This document shows, one piece after another, positions 33,606 through 47,934 of a stretch of 64,000 nt of DNA; within the stretch, counting starts at the first letter, position 1; the number at the start of each line of letters is the position of its first letter. The position numbers and the translations under genes were made by a program. The notes under the pieces are model-generated. The model searched no databases. It was not told where the DNA came from and was given only the letters and a program-made list of their open reading frames with translations. Origin of the DNA: Mesodorylaimus sp. YZB2_4 (lineage: Eukaryota > Nematoda > Enoplea > Dorylaimida > Dorylaimidae); the NCBI GenBank assembly GCA_030248295.1, contig JASANH010000230.1:1-64000 (forward strand), read 5' to 3'.

Positions 33606-34772
33606 AACTTTGCCCCTTCGTATGACATTCCAGTCGAGAATTAAAGTCGCGATGGACCGAAATTCTATAATCGAGAATGAACGAGGAAAAGAGACAAAAG
33701 TTTTAAATGCTTGTGCATGCTGATAAAAATCTGTTTTTGTTCACAAAAATTTAAAAACTTGCAGCGGTCGAACATTGGCTGCGACACATTTCGTGACCAC
33801 TTTGTGCCGACCAACTCCTCCTAGGCTGCGGCCGAGCCGACCTTTATCGATGGCGAGCAAGTGCACAGATAAAGGAGCACTGAAGAATTACTGACTCACG
33901 GGCTGCAGCTTGGCTAATCCATCATTTGCAGATTTCGAGAAGACTTGCGGTAATTCATTCGGCAGTGGGTTGAACAAGGGACCATCAGCTGCGGATTGAA
34001 TTCTCTTTAATTGGTGCAGCTGCCTAATGAAAGGCCCAGTCATGCACTGGACTTGGCCACAGGATGTATGAGCCCAATATTCTATAATTTGCTGCAAGCC
34101 AGCTCTGTCATGTCTTCTTCAGTAACATTCTTCCTCACAAGTTCTAGTCCTCTCCAAGAAATGCACCAAATCGCCCCTGCATCCCAGAAGATTACTCTGT
34201 GTGCTTCCTTTATCCTACTAATCGGTCGGTCGAACTGGAATATTGACCTCCCCGCGGGCCTGAGTTAAGAAAACACTCTGGCACGCACCCCTTGCAACCA
34301 AAGTAGCAACCCCGACTACCTAACTGTACATATGGCGCGAAGAAGCGTTGTAGCTCCAAGGTACGACTCGGCTTACGGACAGTTCGCCCACCGCTTATAT
34401 GTATACCCCTGAAGGAGGGGGGGGGGAAGAGTCCGATGTCATAGACTTCGATCTGCCCAATTTTGTGTCATTTGGAAAAAATCAATAATTTTCTATTCAA
34501 CGCACAAGTACGAGGGTGTATGACCCAATATTCTATAATTTGTCAAATCAGCATAAAACCGATAAATGTCATCTACTGTGGGGACACAGCATTTTGAAAG
34601 TAAACAAACCTATAGCAGTCCTAAAATGGACATAAAGCACGTCAAATGAAGTCAGCATTTTCAACTAATTCTCATGCGATTTTACTCAATCCTTCAAATC
34701 GATATTTTCGATTTCTCTACTCTGTACATTAAAATTTAGATCACAAAAGAACGTGCGCATGTTTAAGAGACA
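33606..34772. other. 3' flank of the BCAR3-like gene
   Basis: No supported gene. A plus-strand open frame at 34011-34268 has no recognisable features. AT-rich towards 34.6-34.75 kb, consistent with a 3' UTR of the minus-strand gene; no canonical AATAAA was identified just after the stop. Confidence 0.4.
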
Positions 34773-37700
34773 TTATGTGTTTTGCAACATTCGAGCCATT
34801 GCGTCCAAGATGCGTTGGAATGTGGCGTATCGTTCTCGAGCAGCCACCGTTGAACCACGAGCTCCGAACAAATAGCGAAGATGGAATTCTGTACAAAATA
34901 TAGTCTCGGCCAATGCGCATTCGCTGTCTTCGATCATGGAATGCACTTGCGAGTAGAAATTAAGACGCCATTGATTGACTTTTGCTGGCCATTGACGAGC
35001 TGACTGAAGACGGTGCCAGAATGATTCTGAAACGGTAACAGGGCGATTGTCAGATAGATGGACCAGATTGATCTGATTAGGCTTGTCTACTGAACTGTTC
35101 TGTAAATTTGCAGGGTATGCGACCACCTATCAGCATGGCCTGGCTTATGGCTGTGACCTTTGTCACTGTGGTGCAAGTTTATGAAAGGGCAATGCTCACC
35201 GAAGATAATTTCGATGTCTAGTTGGAGCTGCATGACAGGACCCAAAATATAATAAATTACTCATCAAGTTTAACTTCAGAAGCCCAGGGTGCCCAGCAGG
35301 TGTGTCAGAAGGTCTGCACTACTGTTACCTCTTCGCAAGCCATAACTTACCCAAGCCATACACGTCCTCGCCTGTCTCCTCTTCCCACTCGTACAGCCGA
35401 ACGTCATCGATCGACGAGGCACTGTACAGTCGAACCAATGGGTCCATGTCGGGCACGCAAACTTCGCACGAATCGGATTCGTGCTGAAATCGCTGCATGG
35501 AACAGAACTGAGGTCGCAACAGATCGTTGAACGTGTCGAGATGGACAGGAAAGTCCAAGCGCAGTCGATGCCATAATGACGACAGGGCAGATATCTGAAG
35601 TGGAAGTGTTTGTGTGTTAGCCAGACCTCTTGTTACCTACACATGGGCCTACATCCGCGAATGGACATATGGAGTAGCCCCGCTTGGATTGGCCGGCTGA
35701 AAAGCTTCCAAGGGTCCCCTGTACATGTTTTATCCCCTACACCTATACCATATCTGATCTGAGATATCTGATAAAAACGTATGAAACATGGAGAAAACTA
35801 ACTGCAAGTTAAAATGTCCAAGTGCGCTTGCGCGTTTATGCATGACTGAAACATGACCTGATGACAACTGGGATTTTCGGAAAGGTCCCGTACCTGTCAT
35901 GACTGATCAGAAAACATATTTATCCGTGTCCGAAGACGATAAAACATGGGTGGATTATCGGATGATTTTTGAAAGAAAAACGGCTAAAAGTTTAGTTTCC
36001 CCTACAAAAAGTTAAATCATAATAGCAAAACCATTTGCATAAAGGTAAATTACCCCTACCCCGTGGCATCCTGCCCTTGTCCATGCTTGCTTATATCTCT
36101 GTGCAGTGCAATCACAAAACTGCAAGCTGTCGGCGAATCATCTCGCGACAGTAGTGCTACAAAGTTCACCCCAGATAGACTCTGTACCACACAAAAAAGG
36201 ACTCTCCAGGTGTTTGCTGCCTTATCACCACCAGACTGACAGGGCATTGTAAAGTCTAGTTCCTTATCGTCACAAAGCATACAGTACCCTAAAATGTGTC
36301 AATCACGGTCATGCCTGCAGCAGCACTCGAGGGAACAGATGTTTCCCACACATACCTGCTGGGACGACAATGCAGCCATGATGTTGGAAAATGCAAATTC
36401 ATTCCCGACTTCCTTGATCAACTTTGCAATATCGATCCACTTGGCTAGTATTCTCACCCCCGTCTCCTCGGGCTCCTTCTGCAGTAGGGTGCTGCTTACG
36501 AAAAACTTGCAACACGTGCTTCGCTCAATGAAATCCATTCTAAACTGGTCTCCACTGGGCAGTAGGATCAAGGAAGGCAATGCCTGGCAGTGCACATAAT
36601 CCAATAACTTATCATCGTCCAGTAAATTCAAGTACGTCAAATCCGACTTGGTGACTGCCAAAGCCAATACGTGAGCATCGCGAGTAAGTAGCAAGTCCCG
36701 AATTTTTGGCCACACACGGTTGTCCAATGGTTTTACATCGAAGGGCAAAAGACTCGATTTAAAAGTGTCCAGTTTTAATCGGGAATTGGTCGATGTATTG
36801 TTCGGTGTGGCAATGGCAGTGGATTTGCCCAGCACGTCGTAATGGTCAGTCGTCGATGCACGAGCCAGAGGTCGTGGTGAGCATGGTTTGCACAGTTCAC
36901 TAGGACGATCATACACGATCATGTCAGGCACGCATGCACTGTCTCGATCCTGACCTAATAGTGGACTCGCCGTTCCAAGCTTGGGTCTAGGAGGCAGTGC
37001 GGGCGGTGTTGACGAGTCCTTCGATGAATGACCGCTCACCACCGCCCCAGTGCTGACGGGTCGACTCGGTGCGGATTCCGTGCTAGGAGCGCGGCTTGAT
37101 TGTTCGTGGTCGGGCAGCTGGTCGTAGTCGATATCGCAGTACTCGTGGTAATCACTATCCTCGCTCTCCAACTCGGTTTCGCAAATTTCTCGAAACTGGC
37201 CCGTTCTCGAGTCCTTGATTACAAGCATAGGTTTTTCGCGATTCTTCAAAGAAGGTGCTCTGCGTGGTTTGGCCGGCGCCTCATTGTCTGGCGAGGAATT
37301 GACGGATTCTTGATTACATTTGCTATTATTCAAAGACTGAAGGCTGGTCGACTGATGCAGAGTATTCTCGCCATTGGTTGCCATCGTGTGCGCGTCGTCG
37401 GTCAGGGTTGGACTAGAATTATGGGACGGATCTTCTAAAGCTGATTCGCTTCTCCATTTGTTCAATTGATGTCGTCTGGCTTCTTTCAACATGACTCTGT
37501 TCCTCAGCGTCAATGCCTTCGAGGCCGATGACGACCCGCTCTGTTGTGGCAATGGTGGCAAGGGGCGATTTCGAATCGATTCAGGAACTTGAGGTATTTT
37601 CAAATTGGCAATACCATTAGCACTGATCGAGCCACGGTTGGGGGTCGATGGAGACTGGGATGCATGCTCAGGCTTGCTCTCCCTCATGCGAACATAATTG

Positions 37701-40700
37701 CCCTGTTCACGATCCTCGTCCACGATTCGTAGACGATGCTCTTCAGGATACAACACCGATTTCTCCGAGACTGTATGCCTCAGAGTGGTCGGGGTTGTGT
37801 TCAAGGAGTGGGGTGATCGATTGATGGGTTTCGAAATGATACACTGCGATTCCTCGGTCACTGGCTTCTTGCCGACATAAGCGCGTATCAGGTCGGGCAC
37901 TGACTGGTAATGGTCGTCCTCGAAATGATAGACCACTCGTTCGTAGAGCGAGTTCGGAGAAGAATGAAGAACTGTTCTGTTGATCATAAAATGCAGCAAA
38001 TTTTTTTGCCATTTGCAGGTCAATACGTAATTGCCAGCTCGCGAAATGCAATCGCGGACCTGAAACAGCAACGTGTGAGAAGGGAGGAAAGATCTTTCCG
38101 GATGGATTACTGTATGAGTATGCATGTTATCATTTGACCCTGAGTGGGATTTTTTAGGCGATGCATCTTTATACATAACTTCAGTTCGATGCATAGTTGG
38201 TGGTAGCGTCAAAGATGCAACCCATAGAAGCAAGGTGGGCAACAGGAGACGCCGCTATCCCATGCGTACAGTGAAAACGGCATGGACATATTAAATGTAG
38301 GAGGAAATGCATATTTCAAGTAGAAATAGAAATTTAAAGAAAGCCGAATAAACAAATTTGAATTGAATTTACCGCTTATCACTCGAAACTTTCTACATGC
38401 CACAAGCTGATGAATGATATAGTACGGTACAGTGAAGCATAGCATAGCATGATATGAGTGATGGTGCTGTCGCTCATACCAGATTTCCGGAGACCATCCT
38501 AGCTCTGTACATAGGTTAGACAGGGCTTCCAAGAGGCATGAGTAGGTCTCTCAAAAACTATCAGGCATAGGGGATACACTACACAATGTAGAGGCTCGAC
38601 TGGCAATCAATACTCTGCACGGAGCCGGCAGCTAGGGGCGTCACCCGTCAGGGTGGTGTTTCAGCCATGGACTAGGCTGGAAGACTTGGTTAGCTGCCCT
38701 GGGTTTTTAGCGTGGTGTAAAAGTTCCACCGGTCACTCCCTCCAGTAATACGGACCCAGTCGTATTACAACAACACCTACATGTGATAGGCGTGGTTCCT
38801 CCTGATGCCAAATAGGATGCTGCAATAGGGAGCACCACACAACTATTCCTGCATGCCTTACCACCTGCACTCGCCCTACGTACTCGTAGACTTACCAAAA
38901 ACTGTCCCGACTCCTCCTCATCACGACCAGCATTGACTAAAGCCTCGGCTTGGCTTCGTCCAATGGAACCATGGTACCACAAATGGCCTCTTATGTCATC
39001 CGTGTTTACATTCGAGTTCGACCCATTGTTATTGACAGAATTCAAAGTGGATAATTTCCTGAGCAGTAAACACCTTTTAGTTTTGCGCCTCGTAAGGCGA
39101 CTCGAGGTTCTTAGAAATGGCATCTTACCTATGCATGCCCTCTCACCCCATAGCTTTATGCACCATGAAAAGAAGTCATACTCGGCCTCATAATTCTTGC
39201 AAACACGGAATTAAGTGGAGGGAAGATGGCCTACATTCTCACCTGGGTGATACGCATTGGAGTCGATGATTGATATAGTTCTCCTCGTCGCTATTGACCA
39301 CCATATTTGATGAGTGCTGTCCAACTGGGTTACCCGACCCGTCTACAATTCTGTTCATATTTGCATCCACTTCAGTTCTAGGCTCGTTTTCTCTTCTCGT
39401 TCCGCCCTCGAAAAAGGCGACGAGTGCCGTCGTAACGGTCGATGAATTCTTCCTCATGACGGCTATATCAAAAAGAAGAAAAATGTACACAACCTTCCCC
39501 CCCCCCCTGGTTCGAGTGTGTATTGCATTGTGCATAGTAGTAGAGTGAATGCAAGAGAAAACATAGTCATCATAAAAGCATACCGTTTTTGTATTTTGAT
39601 CTCAACACGGCCAAACCGGATTGCAGAGTAGCGCGATGGGACGCGTTTCGAATACCCAACTCCAATAATTCACGACCGCTATAGTCAATGATTTCCTTAA
39701 TTGCTCAAAAAATTGTTACTGTTTGCCTGGGTTAGGCACGGATGGTATGAAGAGCAAGGGGGATGGGGGGAGACTGACTATTTGGGATGTGAATGGGCCC
39801 CGGATGACTCGCCTGAACATTACCAATGGCGTTCAAGATCAGACAAGGCTCGGGCCATTAATTTCAATAAAAACGTCCGTTTTGGACATTGCAAAACTGG
39901 ATGACATCCATTTTTGGAATTAGAGGCGCAGCAGTGGGGTACAACTGCCAAAGAAGGTACTGAGACACAAAACAGGTACCTCTAAACGCAAGTGGTTTTT
40001 GCAGATTAGCTCTACTTGGGGTGATCGCAAGCTTTTTTCGCCCCACAGAATCTCTGTTAGCCCTATTTATTCCAAGAAACTGCAAAACGTCAGACTGTAT
40101 CAAGACCAGGACTTGCTAGTACACACTTGCGAAACACAAGGCTAACAGGAAAGCCCGATCACACGAATCCGATTCAAATGATGGAAGTGGCACAAGCTGA
40201 AAGCAGAGCACTTTGTGGAAAAACCAGACAAGCATGAAGAGAACACTCCACATTCTATACATGGGGTGAACTACTTTAGAAACAGCGTCCGAGTCAATAC
40301 CCTCGATGGGCCATGCGAGGAGACAACAAGTGCACGTTAATGAGAATTGCAAAGCCTCTGAGGAGAGTCATTTACGGAAAGCTTGCACAAAAAGTAAACG
40401 GAATTATTGTAAAAGCTTGCTTCTTGAATTTCCGAAGCGAAAACCCAAATTGAATCGAATAGAGTGCGGGAACTGGATGAATAAAGAATGATAATACTGA
40501 AGCCGCATCAAAAGACAAGCACTTCCTGGCTAGGAAATGAAAGCGAGACACGAAGTGCATTGATGACGGGCAAGCATCGATCAGTCCGAGTCATTGTCAC
40601 AAGTGACAAGAGCTATGGATCACGGAACATCATCGCACACTGTGATTACTGGCCTTCCATCTTTACACCAAGGACATAAATCCAGGCTAAGATTGGCTCC

Positions 40701-42483
40701 ATGACAAACAACACGAAAACAAGGCACCAGTGCGTCGATTGGACGGCTGTGGAACGAGTCGTACACGCAATAAATACATTTGCCCGAAGCAATCACTGGC
40801 ACAATTGTTGCCTGTGACCGCCGGGAATGTAATATGGCTATCAAGGGGGAGGCAATGGCTTGTTTTGAATCTTACAACCGTGATTGGGGGACGAAATGAC
40901 TGTTAAGTCTAGACTGTGTCGTGCGGTACAAAGTAAAAAGAGGATCGAAAATTGGGTGCTGCAGGAGAAGGAACGTAGCTTTTCTCAAACCAAAACAGGC
41001 AGCTGCAGCTCCTATTGCACTCTCGCGTTCGTTCGAGGTCCCAGTCGGGATCGCCCCTCCCGAACCCGATAAAAAATGGCCGGGATCAAATGTTGTGGAG
41101 ATGTGTGAAGAAGGGGAAGGGAAGAGGAAGGTATCAGGAAGGGAGTGTTCCAGAGAAGTAGCTGGAGAAACTTTGGCGGATGATTGAGCTGGTAAGGAGG
41201 AAGAAAGGGATTTGTTTGCTGGTGACTGATTCTCCCTTGTTTGCTTGCCTGATTTTGGATGCAATTATATAAATACTGCGCAGAACTGTTTTTAAAACTA
41301 TATTTGCTGACTACTAGGGGTGAGTCGGAGGTTACCCACAGCGAATTAAAAGTAAAAACACACTCTGAAAATCCCGATCCTGGCCAGGGTTGAGCGAGTC
41401 CCGATCCGGAACGAACGCCACGTGATACCTGACACAGGAATGGCTTGCACCTTAGATCTGCGACACGCATATTTCCACATTTGTTGATGGCTGGAAATGC
41501 TGTATGACTCGAGGCAAAAGGATGGGTACGCCGTGACACATAAGTAGCCAACGACGATCTCCGCTCAACGCCAAGGCTGAGAAAGCTGCTCAAGCGCCTA
41601 CTGCAGCGTAACCAGCATTTATGCGGTCCCTGTCTGGCATTCATGTGGTCCCTTCTGGTTGATGTTGTAGCCGCAAATCTATTCCTACCCGCCTTGCTCC
41701 AGCCAGAGCCTCTTGTCCGCGAGACTTCGGTCTACGATATTTCCAACCGCCGGGATGCGCTAGTTACAGAAACTACATATGGCCTAGAACACCAGAACAG
41801 GCTCATGGTAGACTAGGATTTCAAAGGCTTCATTAAAGTAGACCCTGATCATCCACTTATTTTCCGAGTTTTCGAGCTGCACGTTGGCAGTGATCAGTGT
41901 GCACGACGCATTCTGACTTACAGTACGACTAAACAGCACAAAATCAGGTCGAATCAGAGAGCAACCAAGTGACGAGCAGAATCCTCTGCTAACAAAATTG
42001 AATCAATATGAACCCAAAGCTGGATCCGATCAGATGAACCCCTTTTAGAGCGATCTCAGAATACTTCTCGCAAGATGCCTCTTGCCTGTTGGGCATGAGG
42101 CATCTTGCATGATAAACTCATACGCATGTGCTCTTGTGCGTGTGCTTAGACGGGATAAAATGGATACAGTACCATAAAATGTGGACTCGGTAAAGTCCCC
42201 CTGCCCCGCATAAGATCTATGCACAGGACGATACAGGTCAGTACCACCACCCTCAGTACCGTACCACAGGACTAGTATCCACCACCCTCTGCCCACTCAC
42301 CTCCACTCCACTGAACTTCTCAAATATCTTTCCATACTGCTCGTACAGCTGCAACGTCTTTAACCAAAGCGCAATATCCAAATGTGGTTTATCCAAGTGC
42401 CCATGACTCGAACCAGTCCCGCATCCATTTCCCATATTGGGCTTGGTAAACACACTGTCCATGGAACCGCTCGTAGCAGTCAT
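34773..42483 (-). CDS. BCAR3: NSP-family adaptor (BCAR3/SH2D3-like) with N-terminal SAM, SH2 and RasGEF-like domains
   Basis: Seven exons with all phases consistent: 42483-42301, 39695-39584, 39462-39243, 39109-38896, 38059-36356, 35594-35351, 35026-34773; 976 residues. A SAM domain (about 33-95) spans exons 1-2 (IALWLKTLQLYEQYGKIF ... RELLELGIRNASHRATL). The SH2 domain starts at WYHGSIGRSQAEA (216) and has QFLVR across an exon junction, the phosphotyrosine-binding Arg being about residue 245. A long Ser/Pro-rich, probably disordered linker with PALPPRP-type proline motifs follows, then the C-terminal Cdc25/RasGEF-like domain (about 690-970; NRVWPKIRDLLLTRDAHVLA, IAKLIKEVGNEFAFSNIMAAL, CTEFHLRYLFGARGSTVAARE). 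In vertebrates this domain is a closed, GEF-inactive scaffold binding p130Cas/BCAR1. Role: cytosolic adaptor linking phosphotyrosine receptors to Cas and Rap/Ras-family GTPases. Which vertebrate paralogue it equals cannot be told. Confidence 0.93.
40635..40844 (-). CDS. Candidate cysteine-rich exon inside BCAR3 intron 1
   Basis: A minus-strand frame with zinc-ribbon/RING-like spacing: GKCIYCVYDSFHSRPIDALV, then CFRVVCHGANLSLDLCPWC, ending VITVCDD-V-P and a stop. A good acceptor (GGCGGTCACAG) stands at its start. Family unknown. It could be the last exon of a nested gene, part of a transposon, or chance. It is on the same strand as BCAR3 but cannot join it, since the stop would end the protein before the SH2 domain. 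Confidence 0.3.
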
Positions 42484-45400
42484 TTTCTCCTACAGCCAGC
42501 TTTCAGCACCGCTTCCGAAACCCAGGGTTCAATGTCCGAGCCAGCGAAACGTAGAAAGCGGTAAATCGAGACTAATCGAATCAACGATTCGCCTTTTTCG
42601 TTTTCAGTCAAACGTCAAAAGCGAGCCTTAGTGGATAAGGCTAATGAACATAATTTCATAAAACAATGTCAATAGAGCGGAAATGCAAATGAAAAATGGC
42701 TACACTAGCAGACGGCCAGAAAAAATTCGATGGCCAGATGCAAAGATCCAATTGCGGTATGTAATGCCGAGGAGATGTGCAATGTCGGGTGCTCGTTTTT
42801 GCCAAAAACGGGTCTCCACCATACGCGCTATTGATCACCACTGCCGACTATCAATCCCCTAGATAACGTGGAAATAAATGAAATCTTACTCGAAAACATA
42901 AAATTTCGCCCGTATACCAAAACCATAGCCACCCCCATGGGAACAGTGAGAAAAACAGTGGGAAAAAGAGGCAGCTAGGTAATGAGTGATGGATGAAGGT
43001 GCTGTTAGAAGACGTCACCAAATTTGGACATAATAACGTGTCCTTGCCTTAGCCATCTTAAAAAAGCCCTCACTGACACGGTTTTTCTGTTCCCTATGGA
43101 ACAGCCATATGGCAATTGTCACACTTTCACATTCTGCCATAAGCCCAGAGTTGTTTTTTAGGGTAACAGCAGGGGCCTACATCTGTCACACATCAAAAGA
43201 ACCGATACTGGCCCCGAAAAAACTGGATTTGAGAGACTGTTTAGAAGGTGTGTAACCTCGTAAATAATATTTTCCACCTGACCGCAAGAAAACTGATGAG
43301 AAACACGAAAACTGCCATTGTCGTCTTTACGAATCCCAAAATCCCCCAATCGCTTCTTTCGGACTGGACTGGTAGCACAGCTGCCTGGCAGGAAATCGCG
43401 TCCAGCTGTTGTCCTATTGACCCGTTCGGAGGGATGGGACGAGGCGTCAGGTGTCTTCTCTCGTTTCCGCATCCACCCTCCAACAATATCCCCTTCCCTC
43501 AAACACACAATCCACATTTTCTTGATCATTTTCCTTGAATTTCAACGCCAGCCGTCGACGGCCGTTTGTTGTGACAGCTGTGAGGCAAACTGTGGGATTC
43601 GATGGAATGGAATAGGAAAAGCGAATAGAAAGTGAAAGGAACTGTTCTCAAGGATGATAAGATTGAGGTTTTAAGAAAAAGCAAAGGCCTTGGTGATGAC
43701 GAATGAGTACGATTCGTCAATTTCAATAGCAGACTTGTATGAAAGGCAAAAGTACATTTTATAAACACGTCCACTCGACAAGGTCCCAATCGCCACCGAC
43801 TGGTACGGAAAAAACTTTTCACGCCAAGGCATCGCCATTGGCCGTTGGACTAAGAAAAAGTGCAAGACAAAGTACAGATTTCGTACCAACCAGGCAGCCA
43901 GCCGATGGACACGTGTCAAGAAAATATGCATAGCTAGTAAGTCGGCCATTGGAACAAGGCTACTAAAGACGGAAAATTGCCATAAAAGGTCGAAAATTGA
44001 TGATGTAAATTAAACACGGCCACGTGTCGAGACCATAAGAGAAGGAAGACAAAAATGGAATTGGCCTCCCCATACTCCTATGTCATAATGGATGCCATTT
44101 GCACACGACTCCCCACGACCATCCCGTCATCCATGCCACACGCATCAACTCATCAATCATTGCCTGATTAGAAAATATTGCCATTTCGGGCAATCATCGA
44201 TGATAAGATCGAGGCCAAATTGGCACTTGGGTTGGCCTGGATAAGGATGAAACGAGGTCCAAATAAGACATCCCTGTGACATAGACTAGTTTGATAAGAC
44301 TGAGATGGGGGCAATGATAGAACATTATCCCAACTCCCACGTCCCCTTCCCACACCGTACAAACATTCTTCTACTCATGACTCAACACCTCTTCGATTCG
44401 TCAAGGCTGCGTCCTTCGCCTCCCTAGACACGCGTTAACCGGTCAACGAGCCATATATAGACATACAAAATGTGCAACCCCTACCATTCACCGTCCATAC
44501 AACATGGCTGCCGTCTTGTCGCCATCATCCACTCACATAACAAAGAACGAATACAAGCCCAAAACTACCTCTCGCCCGTACACCCAACCAAACACGCCTC
44601 GAATGTGTAGAAGTGAAGCGATAAAACGGCTTTATTTACACTTTGACGCCTACTCCAAGTTTGGACTGGCCTAGTACAAAGCTTAGAAGACGTGATGCAA
44701 TATTCGATACGGCGAAGAAACTCATCCAAAAAACCCCTTCATACCAGCCTGACGCCAACGCCGCCAGCTGCTCTCGAGCAAAATAGACGCAAAAACAACT
44801 TTTCGAAAATACATCTGCCAAATGGGGACCGCGTTTTGTTTGGATTAATCTGGAAAAAATCGCATTTTGCATTACAAAATGATTGGCCGGTAGGAATAGG
44901 CTATGCATAATACATGGATTGGGCGAAGGGGAATTGCAGAGAGTGACATCGAAAAGACACTGACATGACTGGAATCGAATGCCAAGAGGGTATTGTCATT
45001 TCGAAGCATAAGAAAAAGTTGAAAGTTTTGTGAAGTTCTTGTTTCTGAATCACTTTTCATTGGCGTACAGGAAGGGATGTTGTTGGAAGACTGGTTTCAA
45101 AAGAAAGAAATCTGGGCGAGAAGGAATGCAAAGAAACGATCCTCCATGACCCGAGCGAGGAGGAATGACCAGTGCTAAAATGTCAGCACCTCGCCTAAAC
45201 TACTTCTCTCGCCTTCGCCATGCCACTCATCAATCATCCCCCAAAATCGCCATCGAGCCAATTATCAGTCCTAAAAGGCACCGTAGGAGCGAGGCGTGGG
45301 TGCGGTATCAAAAATTATATCAGTAGCGATATCATCACGCACTATTCGCTGACAGAGTCGGCACTATCTGACCCATCGCCCCCTCGGTACAACCGAGCGG

Positions 45401-47934
45401 CATGCCACCGTCCAACGAAAAAGATGCATTAGAAAAAGTTCAACATTGGTTTAGGAGACTGGGGAGTGGGCCAACAGTCGAACGGGTCGGTATTGTATGC
45501 ATAGCCGTGGTCAGCACCATTCTGAGACCCTTGGCTCGTTAAGTATACAACTCTCTTCATGTCCGAGTAACGCGCTAGTGTACACAAAACGGTCCCCCGC
45601 TGGCCTTTTCGCTCGGCCCAGTTGGTTCTGTTACAGTAATGCAGTGTATACTAACTATAGATAGGACCACTTGACGGCATACTGACACGTACTACAGCGG
45701 GCCCGGGTCCGATAGGAGGAAGGTTTACAGATGAAGCTAGTCAAATGTAACTAGCTAAAATGTAAGCTATGAAAAAAGCTCAAAAGCCAAGGCACGAGCC
45801 AGAAATTGAAAAAAGATCATCTACCACGCTTTGGTGCACAAATCACTAGTGAATGGAATCAGGGCGGACAGAGCGTGTTGACTGACCAGGCGCCCGTCTT
45901 ACTGACCCACGCTCGAAGAGTCGTTGCCTAACGTCTTTTATGTATGACCCTCTTTTTATGGCCTATTTTGGAGGCTGGCCGTGTTATATGGAAGGGAGGA
46001 GGGAAGTGAGGGTTTCTGTGCGTGCGTGCATCAATGGCCTCTTAAGAACCGTAACTGAGCCAGGGGCATAGAGAATAGTGCAATTAATGTGATGCGCCAA
46101 CGAGGGGACGCGGTGGACGGGTAATTACATATTCGTCGACTACTGGTCACAATAAGTGATCAATGCCTGCTCCAAGCAATAATAGCCAATGCCCCGGGGG
46201 ATAGGGCCAATATGAAGCAAACACGGCCATAAATGGAGGACCAATGAGAATGCTTTGTGGACATTGCTTTGACAGAACAGAATTCGAATTTCAGCCAGGT
46301 CAATATGGTATCATCCGGCCTGTCCTGCACGTACCGGCAGGACACTCGTGTGCCTGGCCGAAATCGAGTACTTTGAAAGTCATAAAGTACTCGATTTTTC
46401 ACATTGTTATCAGTCGTGAATACAACGAAAACGGAGAAGAGAGGGGGTCAATGCTGGGCCAAAATGGTTCCGCCAAAAGCTTGTGTGGGTCCACACTCGC
46501 TTACCATCAGCTGCCATGGTTCCTCCTGGTTTCATTTATCTCCATGTGTTATCCCTATGGAACGAGGCTTCGAGGCAGAGGATACAGTACATTTATGAAG
46601 CCAATATCATGGAACTCTCAAAATTTAGTGTGCGTAATTATCTAATACGCGTACGCAACGGGGGTCACACCAGTTTTCGCAGTGCCGATTCGTCATTTGC
46701 ACGCGTGACAACCAAAATACTGATCAGATAACACTGACAATGAGATGGGGTTCACCCGATGCAGAACTTGCTATTAATAATTTCAATAAAGGAACCTTTC
46801 GATTATCAATTCAGTTTATCAATAAGGGATACGCACACCTCAGTTTTTTATCTCAAGCCACATTGCGGAACTGATGAGACGATTTTTTGACAGAATTCTT
46901 TTGAAGTTGAATTCCAAATCTTTGCGATCGCTTCTGAAAATTTAGAAGCATAAGCGTAAGGGTTTTTTCTTGTCGATAAAATTCCACAAAGGTTTGATCG
47001 AATTGATATTGAGTGATTGCGAGCCAAATCGTCGATCCAACTGATTTTTCAGGTTTAGTTAAAGTCATTTTTCACCTTTTTCGTGATCTGAACAGGTGCT
47101 TTATTGCTTTATTTTGTTGGATTATCTTGAGCTTTATTTTGTTGGAAGACGAAACACCACCAGGCTATTGATCTGATCATTTTGACTAAAGTTTCCCCCA
47201 AAATATTGATGCAATCATTTAGTTTCACATTCCATGTCTTATCCATCTCACCGACACCTGATCTGCGAAATCCGCCTGATCCTCTTGACGCCTTTAACAT
47301 TAGTGCCGATTGGTGGATACTGGAGGCACTCATGCCCAACGAGGACAGAACGCAAGGTCTCTTTGCAAACCGATTGAGTTTTTTCCCTCAGGTACAGTAG
47401 CATCAAGTGTCTAAAAATTCATCATCACATTTTGGTGTGCTAGTAGAGCTTGATGGCTACGAAATCTCTCGCATGCAGTTGCCCTCTCGAGACCTCGATT
47501 GAAAATAAATCCTCAGGGCCATTGGGTATATTTATGATTTATGTGACGGATTAGAACATTGCCACATGTTGATTGTTATTGGCAAATGTTAGCGCTAAAA
47601 TAAGAAAATATTGATGACTAGGTTTTAAGCTGACAGGGCAATCATTACCCTTTGATGAGCCATTCAGGCATCTCCTCCAAAAATTTCTCGTTTGTCAGAA
47701 CAACCTTTTTGGAATAATCCTGGCCGCGGCTCACGTCAGTGTTGGGACCGTTCGTGAGAGTGGCCTTCTCAAATGCAAGGCTGATTTTATACTGCGATCA
47801 GCTGCCCTACAAAACAGATTGTTGCTAGAAACATGTGACGCACCAGACAACTTTCATAAGATAGCTTTTTCTACTATTTGAGAAAGGAATAGGTTTTCAT
47901 GGGGTATACGAGGATGCCATAGTTTACCTGTGCA
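42484..47934. other. Long gene-poor region upstream of BCAR3
   Basis: About 5.4 kb without convincing exons. Short open frames overlap on both strands and lack domains, signal peptides and splice context. A perfect inverted repeat (CGAGTACTTT ... AAAGTACTCG, about 46366-46393) is a small hairpin. The first part is the likely BCAR3 promoter by position only; no motif was assignable. Confidence 0.5.

Noticed and set aside
37100-37438. 112-codon plus-strand hydrophobic frame
   Set aside because: Antisense shadow of BCAR3 exon 5.
38425-38445. GCATAGCATAGCATG as a second non-LTR tail
   Set aside because: No element sequence adjoins it; too short to separate from chance.
41012-41644. 210-codon minus-strand open frame in BCAR3 intron 1
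   Set aside because: No domain; low-complexity Ser/Pro/Leu composition; the opposite-strand frame is also open; no splice or start context.
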